This document shows, piece by piece, positions 6,456 to 12,589 of a stretch of 12,913 nucleotides of DNA (within the stretch, counting starts at the first letter, position 1; the number at the start of each line of letters is the position of its first letter). The DNA comes from JAVWHX01 sp036639875. Its GTDB lineage: Bacteria; Bacillota_I; Bacilli_A; Erysipelotrichales; Coprobacillaceae. The notes below the pieces were generated by a model. It was not told the origin of the DNA. It worked only from the letters and a program-made list of their open reading frames with translations, and searched no databases. The stretch spans positions 1 through 12,913 of the forward strand of contig JAVWHX010000062.1 in NCBI GenBank assembly GCA_036639875.1. The letters run 5' to 3'. The position numbers were made by a program, and so were the translations under genes.

Positions 6456-6951
6456 ATAAGAAATCTTCACCTTTTTGAACTTCTACTTTTGATAACTTAG
6501 GAAAATCTTGTTGACGTAAAGTCTCATAAATTCCAATTGCAACACAATTAGATAAGTTTAAACTTCTTGCATCAGGATCCATTGGAATACGTACACATTC
6601 ATCAAGATGATCTTTTAAGATATCATGTGGTATGCCATCATGTTCATGTCCATAAATAAGATAATGATCAGACTTCGATGTATAATCAGCATCACTAAAA
6701 CATTGTTTAGAATAACGTGTATAGAAATGATATTCACCTTGATTTAATGAAACAAATTCTTCCCAATTCTCATATATTTGCATTTCTAAGTTTTGAATAT
6801 AATCCAAACCTGCTCTTTTCATTTGTTTATCATCTAATGAGAAACCCATTGGTTTAATAATATGTAATTTTGAATGTGTAGCTACACAAGTTCTCATAAT
6901 ATTCCCTGTATTTTGGGGAATAACTGGATGTACTAATACAATATGGTTCAT
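6445..6951 (-). CDS. trmL: tRNA (cytidine/uridine(34)-2'-O)-methyltransferase TrmL
   Basis: This is a 168-residue SPOUT-class methyltransferase. It methylates the 2'-OH of the wobble nucleotide of tRNA-Leu isoacceptors using S-adenosylmethionine and acts as a dimer in the cytoplasm (family knowledge). The sequence has PVIPQNTGNIMRTC (10-22), which holds the NTGNI-x-R motif, GHEHDGIP (101-108; usual form G-x-E-x-x-G-L/I-P), and RIPMDPDARSLNLSN (121-135). The last two build the trefoil-knot cofactor site. Length is typical of TrmL and too short for SpoU/TrmH relatives with added N-domains. The start has GGAGG eight nucleotides upstream. The 160-bp gap to the divergent gene at 7112 presumably carries its promoter; I found no clear -35/-10 pair for it. 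Confidence 0.93.
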   Translation of the reverse strand: MNHIVLVHPVIPQNTGNIMRTCVATHSKLHIIKPMGFSLDDKQMKRAGLDYIQNLEMQIYENWEEFVSLNQGEYHFYTRYSKQCFSDADYTSKSDHYLIYGHEHDGIPHDILKDHLDECVRIPMDPDARSLNLSNCVAIGIYETLRQQDFPKLSKVEVQKGEDFLYEE

Positions 6952-7059
6952 TTTCTACCTCCAATAATTATTTCTTTTATATCTTATCACAACATAATGA
7001 AATAAGAAATATAAACCTATAAATGATAATATTAATATACTGATAATCCGACATTTTTA

Positions 7060-7088
7060 TTTATATTCCTTAGAATAATTGTTATAAT
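7060..7088 (+). promoter_or_regulatory. Promoter of the PF06541-type membrane protein gene
   Basis: A perfect -10 TATAAT at 7083-7088 has a 17-bp spacer to TTTATA (7060-7065), a four-of-six -35. The GGGGGAGG ribosome binding site follows at 7098-7105. Confidence 0.65.
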
Positions 7089-7111
7089 GAGTTCATTGGG
7101 GGAGGTCAATT

Positions 7112-7765
7112 ATGGAAGAAAAGATTTTTGCTAAAGGATATTGTCTTGCAAAGATTTTTATTTTCTTTTTAATAGGTTGTTTAATTGGAACATATTATGA
7201 GGAAATATTATGGTTTGTGAGATTTAATGAAGTTGTGGATAGACAAGGCCTTATTTATGGTCCTTTTAGTCCTATATATGGAGTAGGTGTATCAATTTTT
7301 GTGATTTTTTTAGGGAAACACAATGATGAGCGAAGTATTTGGAAAACTCTTATATATGCTTCATTGATTGGTGGAGGAACTGAGTTTGCAACGAGTTGGA
7401 TTGCTGATGTTGTTTTTGGAGTAGAGTTTTGGAATTATACTGGGTATTTTCTCAATATTGCAGGACGTACAACAATTCCATTTATGATAGGTTGGGGAAT
7501 TGGAGGAACATTCTTAATGAAAGTTATTTATCCATTTATATCAAAGTGGATAGAAAAGATTCCTTATCATATTGCACATCCTATTTATATTGTTGTGGTT
7601 ATCCTACTTATGATAGATATCATTATAACATATAGTGCTTTTGGGAGAATGGCTTTACGAAATAATGGTGTAGAACCCTATACTTTTATTGGTGAACTTA
7701 TGGATGAATATTATACCAATGAGTTCATGTATGACAGATTTCCAGTTATGAGTCCGGGTAATTAA
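7112..7765 (+). CDS. Putative ABC transporter permease-like membrane protein (PF06541, CmpB-like)
   Basis: This 217-residue protein has about five hydrophobic segments. Diagnostic stretches are LIGTYYEEILW near 25-35, RQGLIYGPFSPIYGVGV near 44-60, a GGGTEFATSW helix near 88-97, and WNYTGYFLNIAGRTTIPFMIGWGIGG near 107-132. This order matches the PF06541 'putative ABC-transporter type IV / CmpB' family, in which a GPxxPIYG loop and a D/NYS...N-x-x-G-R stretch are conserved. The ABC label rests on old annotation. No ATPase or partner gene is next to it, so transport is unproven. It is a single-gene unit with its own promoter and a terminator overlapping its stop codon. The start is fixed by GGGGGAGG six nucleotides upstream. 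Confidence 0.82.
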   Translation: MEEKIFAKGYCLAKIFIFFLIGCLIGTYYEEILWFVRFNEVVDRQGLIYGPFSPIYGVGVSIFVIFLGKHNDERSIWKTLIYASLIGGGTEFATSWIADVVFGVEFWNYTGYFLNIAGRTTIPFMIGWGIGGTFLMKVIYPFISKWIEKIPYHIAHPIYIVVVILLMIDIIITYSAFGRMALRNNGVEPYTFIGELMDEYYTNEFMYDRFPVMSPGN

Positions 7766-7799
7766 AAAACAAGTCATAAATAATTATGGCTTGTTTTTT
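7764..7799. terminator. Bidirectional terminator between PF06541 gene and rdgB
   Basis: A 16-bp stem (7764-7779 with 7784-7799, one G.U) with a 4-nt loop is flanked by an A-run on the left and a T-run on the right, so it serves both strands. Both convergent stop codons (TAA at 7763-7765 and the rdgB stop at 7784-7786) lie in the hairpin. Confidence 0.88.
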
Positions 7800-8371
7800 A
7801 ATATAGCATATAATTTTCTAAGTGCTTTGCCGCGATGTCCATAAAGATTTTTTTCTTCTAAAGTTAATGACCCAGAAGTTTTACCAAGTTCAGGGACATA
7901 GAAAATAGGATCGTATCCAAATCCATGAGTTCCTTCTTGTTTATCATTAATTTCACCTTCAAAATATTCTTCAATGATAATAGGTTCTTCGTTAGGAATA
8001 ACCAAAGCCATCGCACAAACATAACGTGCTCCTCTTTCTTTTCCTTTAACCATATCAATAATATGTTGATTCTTTATATCATAGCTTGTATCATGTCCCA
8101 TAAATCTAGCTGAATAAATTCCAGGAGCACCATTCATTGCATCAACCTCTAAACCTGAATCGTCAGCGAGTGTTGGTAAATGAATCATATCACAAATTGT
8201 TTGAGCTTTAATCAAAGCATTTTCTTTAAATGTTGAACCATTTTCTTCAACATCTATTTCTTGATCAAAAACATCTTTAATAGATTTAACTTCAATGCCT
8301 ATTTCATTTAACATTGCTCTTATTTCTTTTATCTTGCCTTCATTTGTAGAAGCAACTATAATCTCTTTCAT
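7784..8371 (-). CDS. rdgB: XTP/dITP diphosphatase (RdgB/HAM1 family)
   Basis: This 195-residue enzyme hydrolyses dITP, ITP and XTP to monophosphates and pyrophosphate, cleaning the nucleotide pool of deaminated purines (family knowledge). Seen motifs: ASTNEGKIKEI (7-17; the T-x-N-x-x-K substrate loop), LADDSGLEVDAMNGAPGIYSARF (68-90) with the metal/catalytic Asp pair, GFGYDPIF (150-157), and GHRGKALRKL (178-187; the usual form is SHRGKA, here Gly replaces Ser). The length matches the family. The start lies 3 nt after the aroE stop, and the GGAG site is inside the aroE 3' end, so the two genes share an mRNA. There is no functional link between the two beyond co-transcription that I can name. 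Confidence 0.94.
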   Translation of the reverse strand: MKEIIVASTNEGKIKEIRAMLNEIGIEVKSIKDVFDQEIDVEENGSTFKENALIKAQTICDMIHLPTLADDSGLEVDAMNGAPGIYSARFMGHDTSYDIKNQHIIDMVKGKERGARYVCAMALVIPNEEPIIIEEYFEGEINDKQEGTHGFGYDPIFYVPELGKTSGSLTLEEKNLYGHRGKALRKLYAILKNKP

Positions 8372-8374
8372 ATT

Positions 8375-9232
8375 TTACTCCATTCCCAAAGCTTGTTTAA
8401 CTTCCTTGATTGGCATCTTTTGATTTGTCCAATATTCAAAAGAAACAGCTCCTTGATATAAAATCATTCCTTCACCATTCATACAATCAAGCCCTTTAGC
8501 ACTTGCCATTTTTAATAACTTCGTTTGAGCAGGTTTGTATATAATATCAGCGACCTTTAAATCATGAGATAAGTATGAACTATCTGGTATTAAGCATCCA
8601 TCAACATCAGGTTCCATCCCTACATTGGTTGTTTGAATAAGCAAATATGTATCAACCAAATCTTTCTTTAACTCTTCTAAATCTTCAAATGATTTAAGTT
8701 GTATAGAACAATTTAACTTATTATTCAACTCCCTAATATAAGGTTTATCACTACGATTATAAACAATAATCTCCTTAGCACCTAGAAGTGCTGCTTCTAC
8801 AATAATCGCATTAGCAGCTCCACCAGCCCCTAAAACAACAACCTTTTGATTAACAATATTCCATCCTTTTTCTTCACAAGATAAAAAGAATCCTTTACCA
8901 TCACTGATATGCCCTATCAGTTTTCCATTATCATATTTAACAGTATTCACTGCTTGACATAATTTAGCTTCATCACTCAATTCATCTAAATAACCCATAA
9001 TCTTTTGTTTATATGGCATAGATACATTAAATCCTTTTATATTCATTGTTTTTACACTTATTATAAAATCTTCAAGCTTGTTATCCTCAACTTCAAAAGC
9101 AAGATACACATCATCAATACCTAATGTTTGAAATGCTGTATTATGCATCATTGGTGAAAAAGAATGTTTTATAGGATTGGCAACAATTCCATATAGCCCA
9201 GTATAACCAGTGATTGTATTTTTTATATTCAA
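8375..9232 (-). CDS. aroE: Shikimate dehydrogenase AroE (TTG start)
   Basis: This NADP-dependent enzyme reduces 3-dehydroshikimate to shikimate in aromatic amino acid/chorismate synthesis (family knowledge). From the TTG at 9232 the protein has 285 residues: YGIVANPIKHSFSPMMHN (14-31), FNVSMPYK (69-75 region; the Lys is catalytic), QAVNT (93-97), SDGKGFF (110-116; usual form N-T-D-G, here I-S-D-G), Rossmann GAGGAA (135-140), and near the end NGEGMILYQ with the conserved Gln. A longer frame opens with ATG 9316, but a good -35/-10 promoter lies inside it and AAGGAG (9242-9247) sits 9 nt before TTG 9232, which also matches family N-termini. First gene of an operon with rdgB. Confidence 0.93.
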   Translation of the reverse strand: MNIKNTITGYTGLYGIVANPIKHSFSPMMHNTAFQTLGIDDVYLAFEVEDNKLEDFIISVKTMNIKGFNVSMPYKQKIMGYLDELSDEAKLCQAVNTVKYDNGKLIGHISDGKGFFLSCEEKGWNIVNQKVVVLGAGGAANAIIVEAALLGAKEIIVYNRSDKPYIRELNNKLNCSIQLKSFEDLEELKKDLVDTYLLIQTTNVGMEPDVDGCLIPDSSYLSHDLKVADIIYKPAQTKLLKMASAKGLDCMNGEGMILYQGAVSFEYWTNQKMPIKEVKQALGME

Positions 9233-9259
9233 GATTATCAACTCCTTTATTTCTATTCT

Positions 9260-9288
9260 ATTATATAGCAAACTGATAAAAGTACCAA
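9260..9288 (-). promoter_or_regulatory. Promoter of aroE-rdgB operon
   Basis: On the minus strand TTGGTA (9288-9283) and TATAAT (9265-9260) are separated by exactly 17 bp. Transcription would start near 9253, just before the AAGGAG site. It lies inside the 5' extension of the aroE frame, which argues for the downstream TTG start. Confidence 0.8.
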
Positions 9289-9304
9289 CCATTTCTTTTG
9301 CTTC

Positions 9305-9333
9305 TTGTAATATCAATGTACATCATGTAAAAT
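9305..9333 (+). promoter_or_regulatory. Promoter of the DUF898-like gene
   Basis: TTGTAA (9305-9310) and TAAAAT (9328-9333) are spaced by 17 bp on the plus strand, with AGGAGG at 9353-9358 following. It diverges from the aroE promoter; their -35 boxes are only 16 bp apart. Confidence 0.5.
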
Positions 9334-9365
9334 CAGTCTCTGTGATATATTGAGGAGGAAATGTA

Positions 9366-9671
9366 ATGAATAATTCTTATTTTGATGGGGGACTTTTCCA
9401 ATTAATTGGTTATCGTATTTTAGGAATACTGATTAGTGTACTTACACTAGGTATATGTGTTCCTTGGGCTATCTGTTTAATCTATAATTGGGAAACAAAA
9501 CATACTGTTGTTGATGGACGTAGATTAGTATTTGATGGAAGTGCTGTTAGTTTATTTGGTAATTGGGTAATTTGGTTTTTACTTACTATTATAACTTTTG
9601 GAATATATGGATTTTGGGTATCTATCGCATTAAAAAAGTGGAAAACTAGACATACACATTTTATAAATTAA
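9366..9671 (+). CDS. Small DUF898-like membrane protein with internal duplication
   Basis: This is a 101-residue hydrophobic protein with two membrane segments. The first, around LTLGICVPWAICLIYNWETKHT (about 27-48), and the second, around ITFGIYGFWVSIALKKWKTRHT (about 76-97), share the pattern (L/I)T-x-GI-x-x-x-W-x7-W-x-T-x-HT. The protein is therefore a tandem duplication of one unit. The sequence TLGI/FGIYGFW...W...HT and the preceding FDG-x-x-x-x-L motif (FDGGLFQL and FDGSAVSL) resemble the DUF898 (YjgN-like) family, here a minimal form. Function is unknown. The ORF has AGGAGG seven nucleotides upstream and a strong terminator downstream, so it is a single-gene unit. Assignment to DUF898 is from motif memory and could be a relative instead. 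Confidence 0.75.
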   Translation: MNNSYFDGGLFQLIGYRILGILISVLTLGICVPWAICLIYNWETKHTVVDGRRLVFDGSAVSLFGNWVIWFLLTIITFGIYGFWVSIALKKWKTRHTHFIN

Positions 9672-9688
9672 ATATTTATTTTTATAAT

Positions 9689-9709
9689 GTGAAAATAATT
9701 TCACTTTTT
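9689..9709 (+). terminator. Terminator of the DUF898-like gene
   Basis: GTGAAA (9689-9694) pairs with TTTCAC (9699-9704) around an ATAA loop, followed by five T at 9705-9709. It overlaps the -35 of the next gene. Confidence 0.75.
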
Positions 9710-9728
9710 ATAAGTATAGCTATATAAT
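9700..9728 (+). promoter_or_regulatory. Promoter of the YdjC/ChbG-type deacetylase gene
   Basis: TTCACT (9700-9705) and TATAAT (9723-9728) are spaced by 17 bp. The -35 lies in the 3' arm of the preceding terminator, so terminator and promoter are nested. Confidence 0.6.
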
Positions 9729-9756
9729 GAGCATATAGATATTGGAGGATAAAGAA

Positions 9757-10497
9757 ATGATTAAAAGATTAATTATGAACGCTGATGATTTTGGAATGAC
9801 TCATGGTAACTCAGTAGGAATTATGATGGCTCATGCAAATGGGATTTTAACTTCTACAACATGTATGATGAATATGCCATTCGCCAAATTTGCTCTTGAA
9901 GCAGCAAAACAATTCCCTAAATTAGGAGTTGGAATTCATTTTGTATTAACAGTTGGAAGACCTTTAGTAGATGGAGCAAAATCTTATACTGATAAAGACG
10001 GGAATTTTATTAGACCAAAAGATTATGCTGATGGAAAACCACATGCTGATCCAGAAGAATTATATGTAGAATGGAAAGCACAAATGGAAAAGTATATCGA
10101 AATTGCAGGACATAAGCCTACACATATTGATTCACATCATCATGTTCATTTATTACCTTGGCATATTGAAGTTGCAAAAAGATTAGCTAAAGAATATGAC
10201 TTACCAATGCGTCAAAGAGAACAAGTTCTTGATACTTATGAGTATGTACGTTGTGATGATCGTATGTATGGTGATGATGCTAACTATGATTTCGTAACAA
10301 CTGCATTTAAAACAGATGAAGATGTTCTTGAATTTATGTGTCATCCTGCTTATGTTGATCAAAGATTATATGACATGACAAGTTATTGTTTACCACGTAT
10401 GAAAGAATTAGATTTAATTTTATCTGATGAAATGAAAGCTTTTATTAAAGATAACAACATTGAATTAATTAATTTCTCAGATATTAAAAAAGCCTAA
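9757..10497 (+). CDS. YdjC/ChbG-family carbohydrate deacetylase
   Basis: This 246-residue protein belongs to the YdjC/ChbG family of metal-dependent deacetylases acting on N-acetylated oligosaccharides (the characterised member deacetylates chitobiose- or chitotriose-type substrates). Visible metal and active-site motifs are MNADDFG (7-13; Asp 10 and Asp 11), GIHF (59-62), THIDSHHHVH (122-131), and CHPAY (195-199). Length is typical. The frame also opens with a TTG at 9742, but that codon overlaps the GGAGG site (9744-9748), so ATG 9757 is used. No chb/cel PTS genes flank it; it is a single gene with its own promoter and terminator, so its sugar substrate cannot be read from context. The family assignment is strong. 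Confidence 0.93.
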   Translation: MIKRLIMNADDFGMTHGNSVGIMMAHANGILTSTTCMMNMPFAKFALEAAKQFPKLGVGIHFVLTVGRPLVDGAKSYTDKDGNFIRPKDYADGKPHADPEELYVEWKAQMEKYIEIAGHKPTHIDSHHHVHLLPWHIEVAKRLAKEYDLPMRQREQVLDTYEYVRCDDRMYGDDANYDFVTTAFKTDEDVLEFMCHPAYVDQRLYDMTSYCLPRMKELDLILSDEMKAFIKDNNIELINFSDIKKA

Positions 10498-10514
10498 ATA
10501 AAATATATAGAAAT

Positions 10515-10546
10515 CCTTGTTTAATCAAAAATTGAACAAGGTTTTT
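10515..10546 (+). terminator. Terminator of the deacetylase gene
   Basis: CCTTGTTTAAT (10515-10525) pairs with ATTGAACAAGG (10531-10541) with one G.U pair and a CAAAA loop, followed by five T. Confidence 0.9.
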
Positions 10547-10574
10547 ATATACTCTATTTTAAGATAGTTTTCTA

Positions 10575-10583
10575 TGATATACT
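10575..10583 (+). promoter_or_regulatory. Extended -10 promoter of the GNAT gene
   Basis: TG-A-TATACT at 10575-10583 is an extended -10 element; no good -35 is seen at 16-18 bp. AAGGAG follows at 10613-10618, nearly adjacent to the start codon. Confidence 0.4.
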
Positions 10584-10623
10584 TATATTAAAATAATTTC
10601 CATTCTATACAAAGGAGAATATA

Positions 10624-11178
10624 ATGTTAACACATACAGGAACACAAACGATTGAGACAAAGAGATTAATCTTAAGATGCTTTGATTATTTAGACAGTGA
10701 TACTATGTTAAAAAATTGGATTGCTGACGAAAATGTTCAATCATTATATGCTGAACCAGTATATACAACCAAGAATGCAGTAAATAAATTATTAGATACC
10801 TATATTTCTTCATATGAGAAAAAAGATTATTATCGATGGGCTATCATACTTAAGGAAAATAATGATTGTATAGGTCAGATTGCATATTTTTTAGTAAACA
10901 GTGATAATCATTTTGCAGAAATTGAATATTGTATAGGTTCTAATTTTCAAAAGAAGGGGTTTGCGACCGAAGCTACAAAAGCAATTATTGATTTTGGATT
11001 CAATACAATGAATTTGCACAAGATACAAATTAGTCATAAATCAATGAATATTCCATCTCAACGCGTTATCGAAAAATGTGGTTTTAAATATGAAGGAACT
11101 TGGCGTGATTTCTTTTTTGTAAATGGAGAATATATCGATAGACTATATTACTCAATTTTAAAAGATGAGTTTAAATAA
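10624..11178 (+). CDS. GNAT-family N-acetyltransferase (RimJ/RimL-like)
   Basis: The product has 184 residues. It begins with ETKRLILRCF (11-20), as in RimJ/RimL-type GNATs. The acetyl-CoA loop is NFQKKGFATEA (107-117; Q/R-x-x-G-x-A pattern), and the C-terminal N-IPSQRVIEKCGFKYEGT (142-159) is the conserved motif near the CoA thiol. GNATs of this subgroup acetylate protein N-termini or small amines (RimJ/L and antibiotic acetylases share it); the substrate here is not predictable. It is a single gene with its own promoter. The stop codon lies in a hairpin, and a strong bidirectional terminator follows. The start at 10624 has AAGGAG at 10613-10618, 5 nt upstream, and matches family N-termini. 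Confidence 0.9.
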   Translation: MLTHTGTQTIETKRLILRCFDYLDSDTMLKNWIADENVQSLYAEPVYTTKNAVNKLLDTYISSYEKKDYYRWAIILKENNDCIGQIAYFLVNSDNHFAEIEYCIGSNFQKKGFATEATKAIIDFGFNTMNLHKIQISHKSMNIPSQRVIEKCGFKYEGTWRDFFFVNGEYIDRLYYSILKDEFK

Positions 11179-11190
11179 TATAAACTCATC
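11164..11190 (+). terminator. Hairpin over the GNAT stop codon
   Basis: GATGAGTTTA (11164-11173) pairs perfectly with TAAACTCATC (11181-11190) with a 7-nt loop that contains the stop. No T-run follows, so it may protect the mRNA 3' end rather than terminate. Confidence 0.45.
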
Positions 11191-11209
11191 CTATCTTAAC
11201 CATCATGAT

Positions 11210-11233
11210 AAAAGTCGCTTAATGCGACTTTTT
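11210..11233. terminator. Bidirectional terminator between GNAT and sugar acetyltransferase genes
   Basis: AAAAGTCGC (11210-11218) pairs with GCGACTTTT (11224-11232) with a TTAAT loop. A T-run ends the right arm, and the complementary strand also has U-rich flanks. Confidence 0.92.
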
Positions 11234-11235
11234 AT

Positions 11236-11811
11236 TTACCATTCTTTATGGATATCTTCTGATGTAATAGCTCTAATCACTTCACATGGGTTTCCCCCAG
11301 CAATAACGTAAGGAGGTATATCTTTTGTAACAACACTTCCTGCTCCAATAATAGCACCACGATTAATCTTAACTCCAGGTAATATTGTTACGTTTCCACC
11401 AATCCATACATTATCATAAATCGTTACTGGCTTCGCATATTCTATGCCTTTAATTCTTTGCGTTTCATTAAAAGGATGATGAGCAGTATAAATATTCACA
11501 TTAGGCCCAACAATCACATTATTACCAATCACAACAGGTGCTTTATCTAATATCGTTAAATTAATCCCACTATAAAAATTTAAACCAATTGTAATATTGT
11601 ATCCATAACTGCAATAGAATGGTTGTTCTATACATAACTCTCCTTCACAATGAAGAAGTTTTTTCAAAATCAAATCATGTTCTTGATTTTGTAAAGGACT
11701 TAATTGATTATATTCAAAAAGCATTCCTTTACAATATTCCCTATCTTTATATAATTCATCACTATACGGTTGATACAAATGCCCATCTATCATTTTTTGT
11801 TTTTCACTCAT
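11236..11811 (-). CDS. Sugar O-acetyltransferase (maltose/galactoside acetyltransferase type, left-handed beta-helix)
   Basis: The protein has 191 residues. The N-terminal helical cap (about 1-55) includes MIDGHLYQPYSDELYKDR (7-24), which matches the M-x-x-G-x-x-Y-x-x-x-D-x-E-L of the maltose acetyltransferase/LacA/NodL group. Hexapeptide repeats from residue 65 on give the LbH fold, with YGYNITIGLNFYSGINLTI (69-87). Then comes YTAHHPFN (108-115), in which H112 before Pro is the expected catalytic base, and GGNPCEVIR (172-180), close to the usual GxPAKxIR. It transfers acetyl from acetyl-CoA to a sugar hydroxyl; the exact sugar is unknown. The start at 11811 was chosen over a longer frame because GAGGAGGG is upstream and ATGA overlaps the stop of the preceding IIB-like gene by 4 nt, giving translational coupling. 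Confidence 0.92.
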   Translation of the reverse strand: MSEKQKMIDGHLYQPYSDELYKDREYCKGMLFEYNQLSPLQNQEHDLILKKLLHCEGELCIEQPFYCSYGYNITIGLNFYSGINLTILDKAPVVIGNNVIVGPNVNIYTAHHPFNETQRIKGIEYAKPVTIYDNVWIGGNVTILPGVKINRGAIIGAGSVVTKDIPPYVIAGGNPCEVIRAITSEDIHKEW

Positions 11812-12401
11812 TGTTTTCCCTCCTCTATCTGTTTTAATAAAATTTGACAATCATAAGTAGCAAAAGTCACTGGATCTATACTCATAACCTTATGCGGTTT
11901 ATATTTATCAGTAAATTCAAAGACTTTATATCTTAATTGTGGAGCTAGTAATATCATTTCATAATCTTTATAGACACTTTCAATATCATGTAGAGATGTT
12001 GCATTAAAATGATATTTCAAATGATTTAACTCACTATATTTATTCATCTTTTCAGCAAAGAAACCAGTTGTCATTCCACCACTACAACATAATAATATCT
12101 GAATTTCATCTTGAGTGATCTCTTCAGTTAATTTATGAATCATACGATAAAATAAATCTTTAGAAAAATGAAAGTTATAAAATTGGTAATGGAGATAAAA
12201 CAATAACTCATTATCTTCATTAACTGCCTCTTCGATAACACCTATTGGCCATATCACAAATCTAGCAACTTTATTCTTATAAAATATTTTAAAAGTTCTT
12301 TCATCATATTGTTCAATTGTTAGCCGTGGATCATTGACAACTTGAAAATAAACCCATTTTCTAAAAACTTCTATGTTCTCTGTTCTATAAAAGTTATCCA
12401 T
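11808..12401 (-). CDS. PTS lactose/cellobiose IIB-like domain protein with unknown N-terminal domain
   Basis: The protein has 197 residues. The C-terminal half carries a PTS IIB (lactose/cellobiose type) core: ILLCCSGGMTTGFFAEKM (about 102-119), the phosphocysteine P-loop with C106 as the expected phosphate acceptor (usual form CSAGMSTS), then YEMILLAPQLRYK (147-159), the conserved PQxxY motif. About 100 residues precede it: YFQVVNDPRLTIEQYDERTFKIFYKN and IWPIGVIEEAV are not a domain I can name. No IIA, IIC or sugar hydrolase gene is adjacent, so it is an orphan that may have a regulatory role. The frame opens at 12422, but that ATG lies in the TATAAT -10 box. ATG 12401 with GGGGTGGG upstream is used. 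It is coupled by an ATGA overlap to the sugar acetyltransferase gene. Confidence 0.75.
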   Translation of the reverse strand: MDNFYRTENIEVFRKWVYFQVVNDPRLTIEQYDERTFKIFYKNKVARFVIWPIGVIEEAVNEDNELLFYLHYQFYNFHFSKDLFYRMIHKLTEEITQDEIQILLCCSGGMTTGFFAEKMNKYSELNHLKYHFNATSLHDIESVYKDYEMILLAPQLRYKVFEFTDKYKPHKVMSIDPVTFATYDCQILLKQIEEGKQ

Positions 12402-12420
12402 AATCCCACCCCTATTTTTC

Positions 12421-12426
12421 ATTATA
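12421..12426 (-). promoter_or_regulatory. -10 box of the IIB-like/acetyltransferase operon
   Basis: TATAAT on the minus strand (12426-12421) lies about 20 nt before the chosen start codon. The -35 region (TTTATT at 17 bp) is weak. The -10 is part of a 13-bp inverted repeat shared with the transposase promoter region. Confidence 0.5.
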
Positions 12427-12539
12427 CTCTCATTTTTAGAAAAAATAAATTATTTGATGTAAAAGAAAAAGTTGTGTTAATTATCATTTGGAAGTCCGTT
12501 TTTAAATATTAGCGGAAATAAGTCTGATGAGAGTATAAT
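12421..12539. repeat. 13-bp inverted repeat pair covering two facing -10 boxes
   Basis: ATTATACTCTCAT at 12421-12433 is the exact reverse complement of ATGAGAGTATAAT at 12527-12539, with 93 bp between. Each copy includes a TATAAT in the direction of the gene it faces (IIB-like gene, minus; transposase, plus), and similarity continues loosely into AAATAG past each -10. Confidence 0.7.
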
Positions 12540-12555
12540 ATAAATAGACAATATG

Positions 12556-12580
12556 TTTCCTTGTGGATACACAAAGGAGG
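12556..12580 (+). promoter_or_regulatory. Hairpin sequestering the transposase Shine-Dalgarno
   Basis: TTTCCTTGTG (12556-12565) pairs with CACAAAGGAGG (12570-12580) around a GATA loop, with one bulged A (12573) and two terminal G.U pairs. The 3' arm contains the whole AAAGGAGG ribosome binding site. Such a structure would lower transposase translation, as known for protective 5' hairpins of other IS elements. Confidence 0.65.
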
Positions 12581-12589
12581 AATATAATT

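Noticed and set aside
7429..7635. Second plus-strand frame inside the PF06541-type gene
   Set aside because: It is an alternative frame of a gene with clear family motifs. It lacks a ribosome site and has unlikely composition.
7864..8113. Open frames within rdgB on both strands
   Set aside because: They overlap conserved rdgB motifs, have no initiation signals and have low-complexity composition.
11619..11837. Plus-strand frame across the sugar acetyltransferase/IIB-like junction
   Set aside because: It is antisense to two well-supported genes, has no ribosome site and no recognisable domain.
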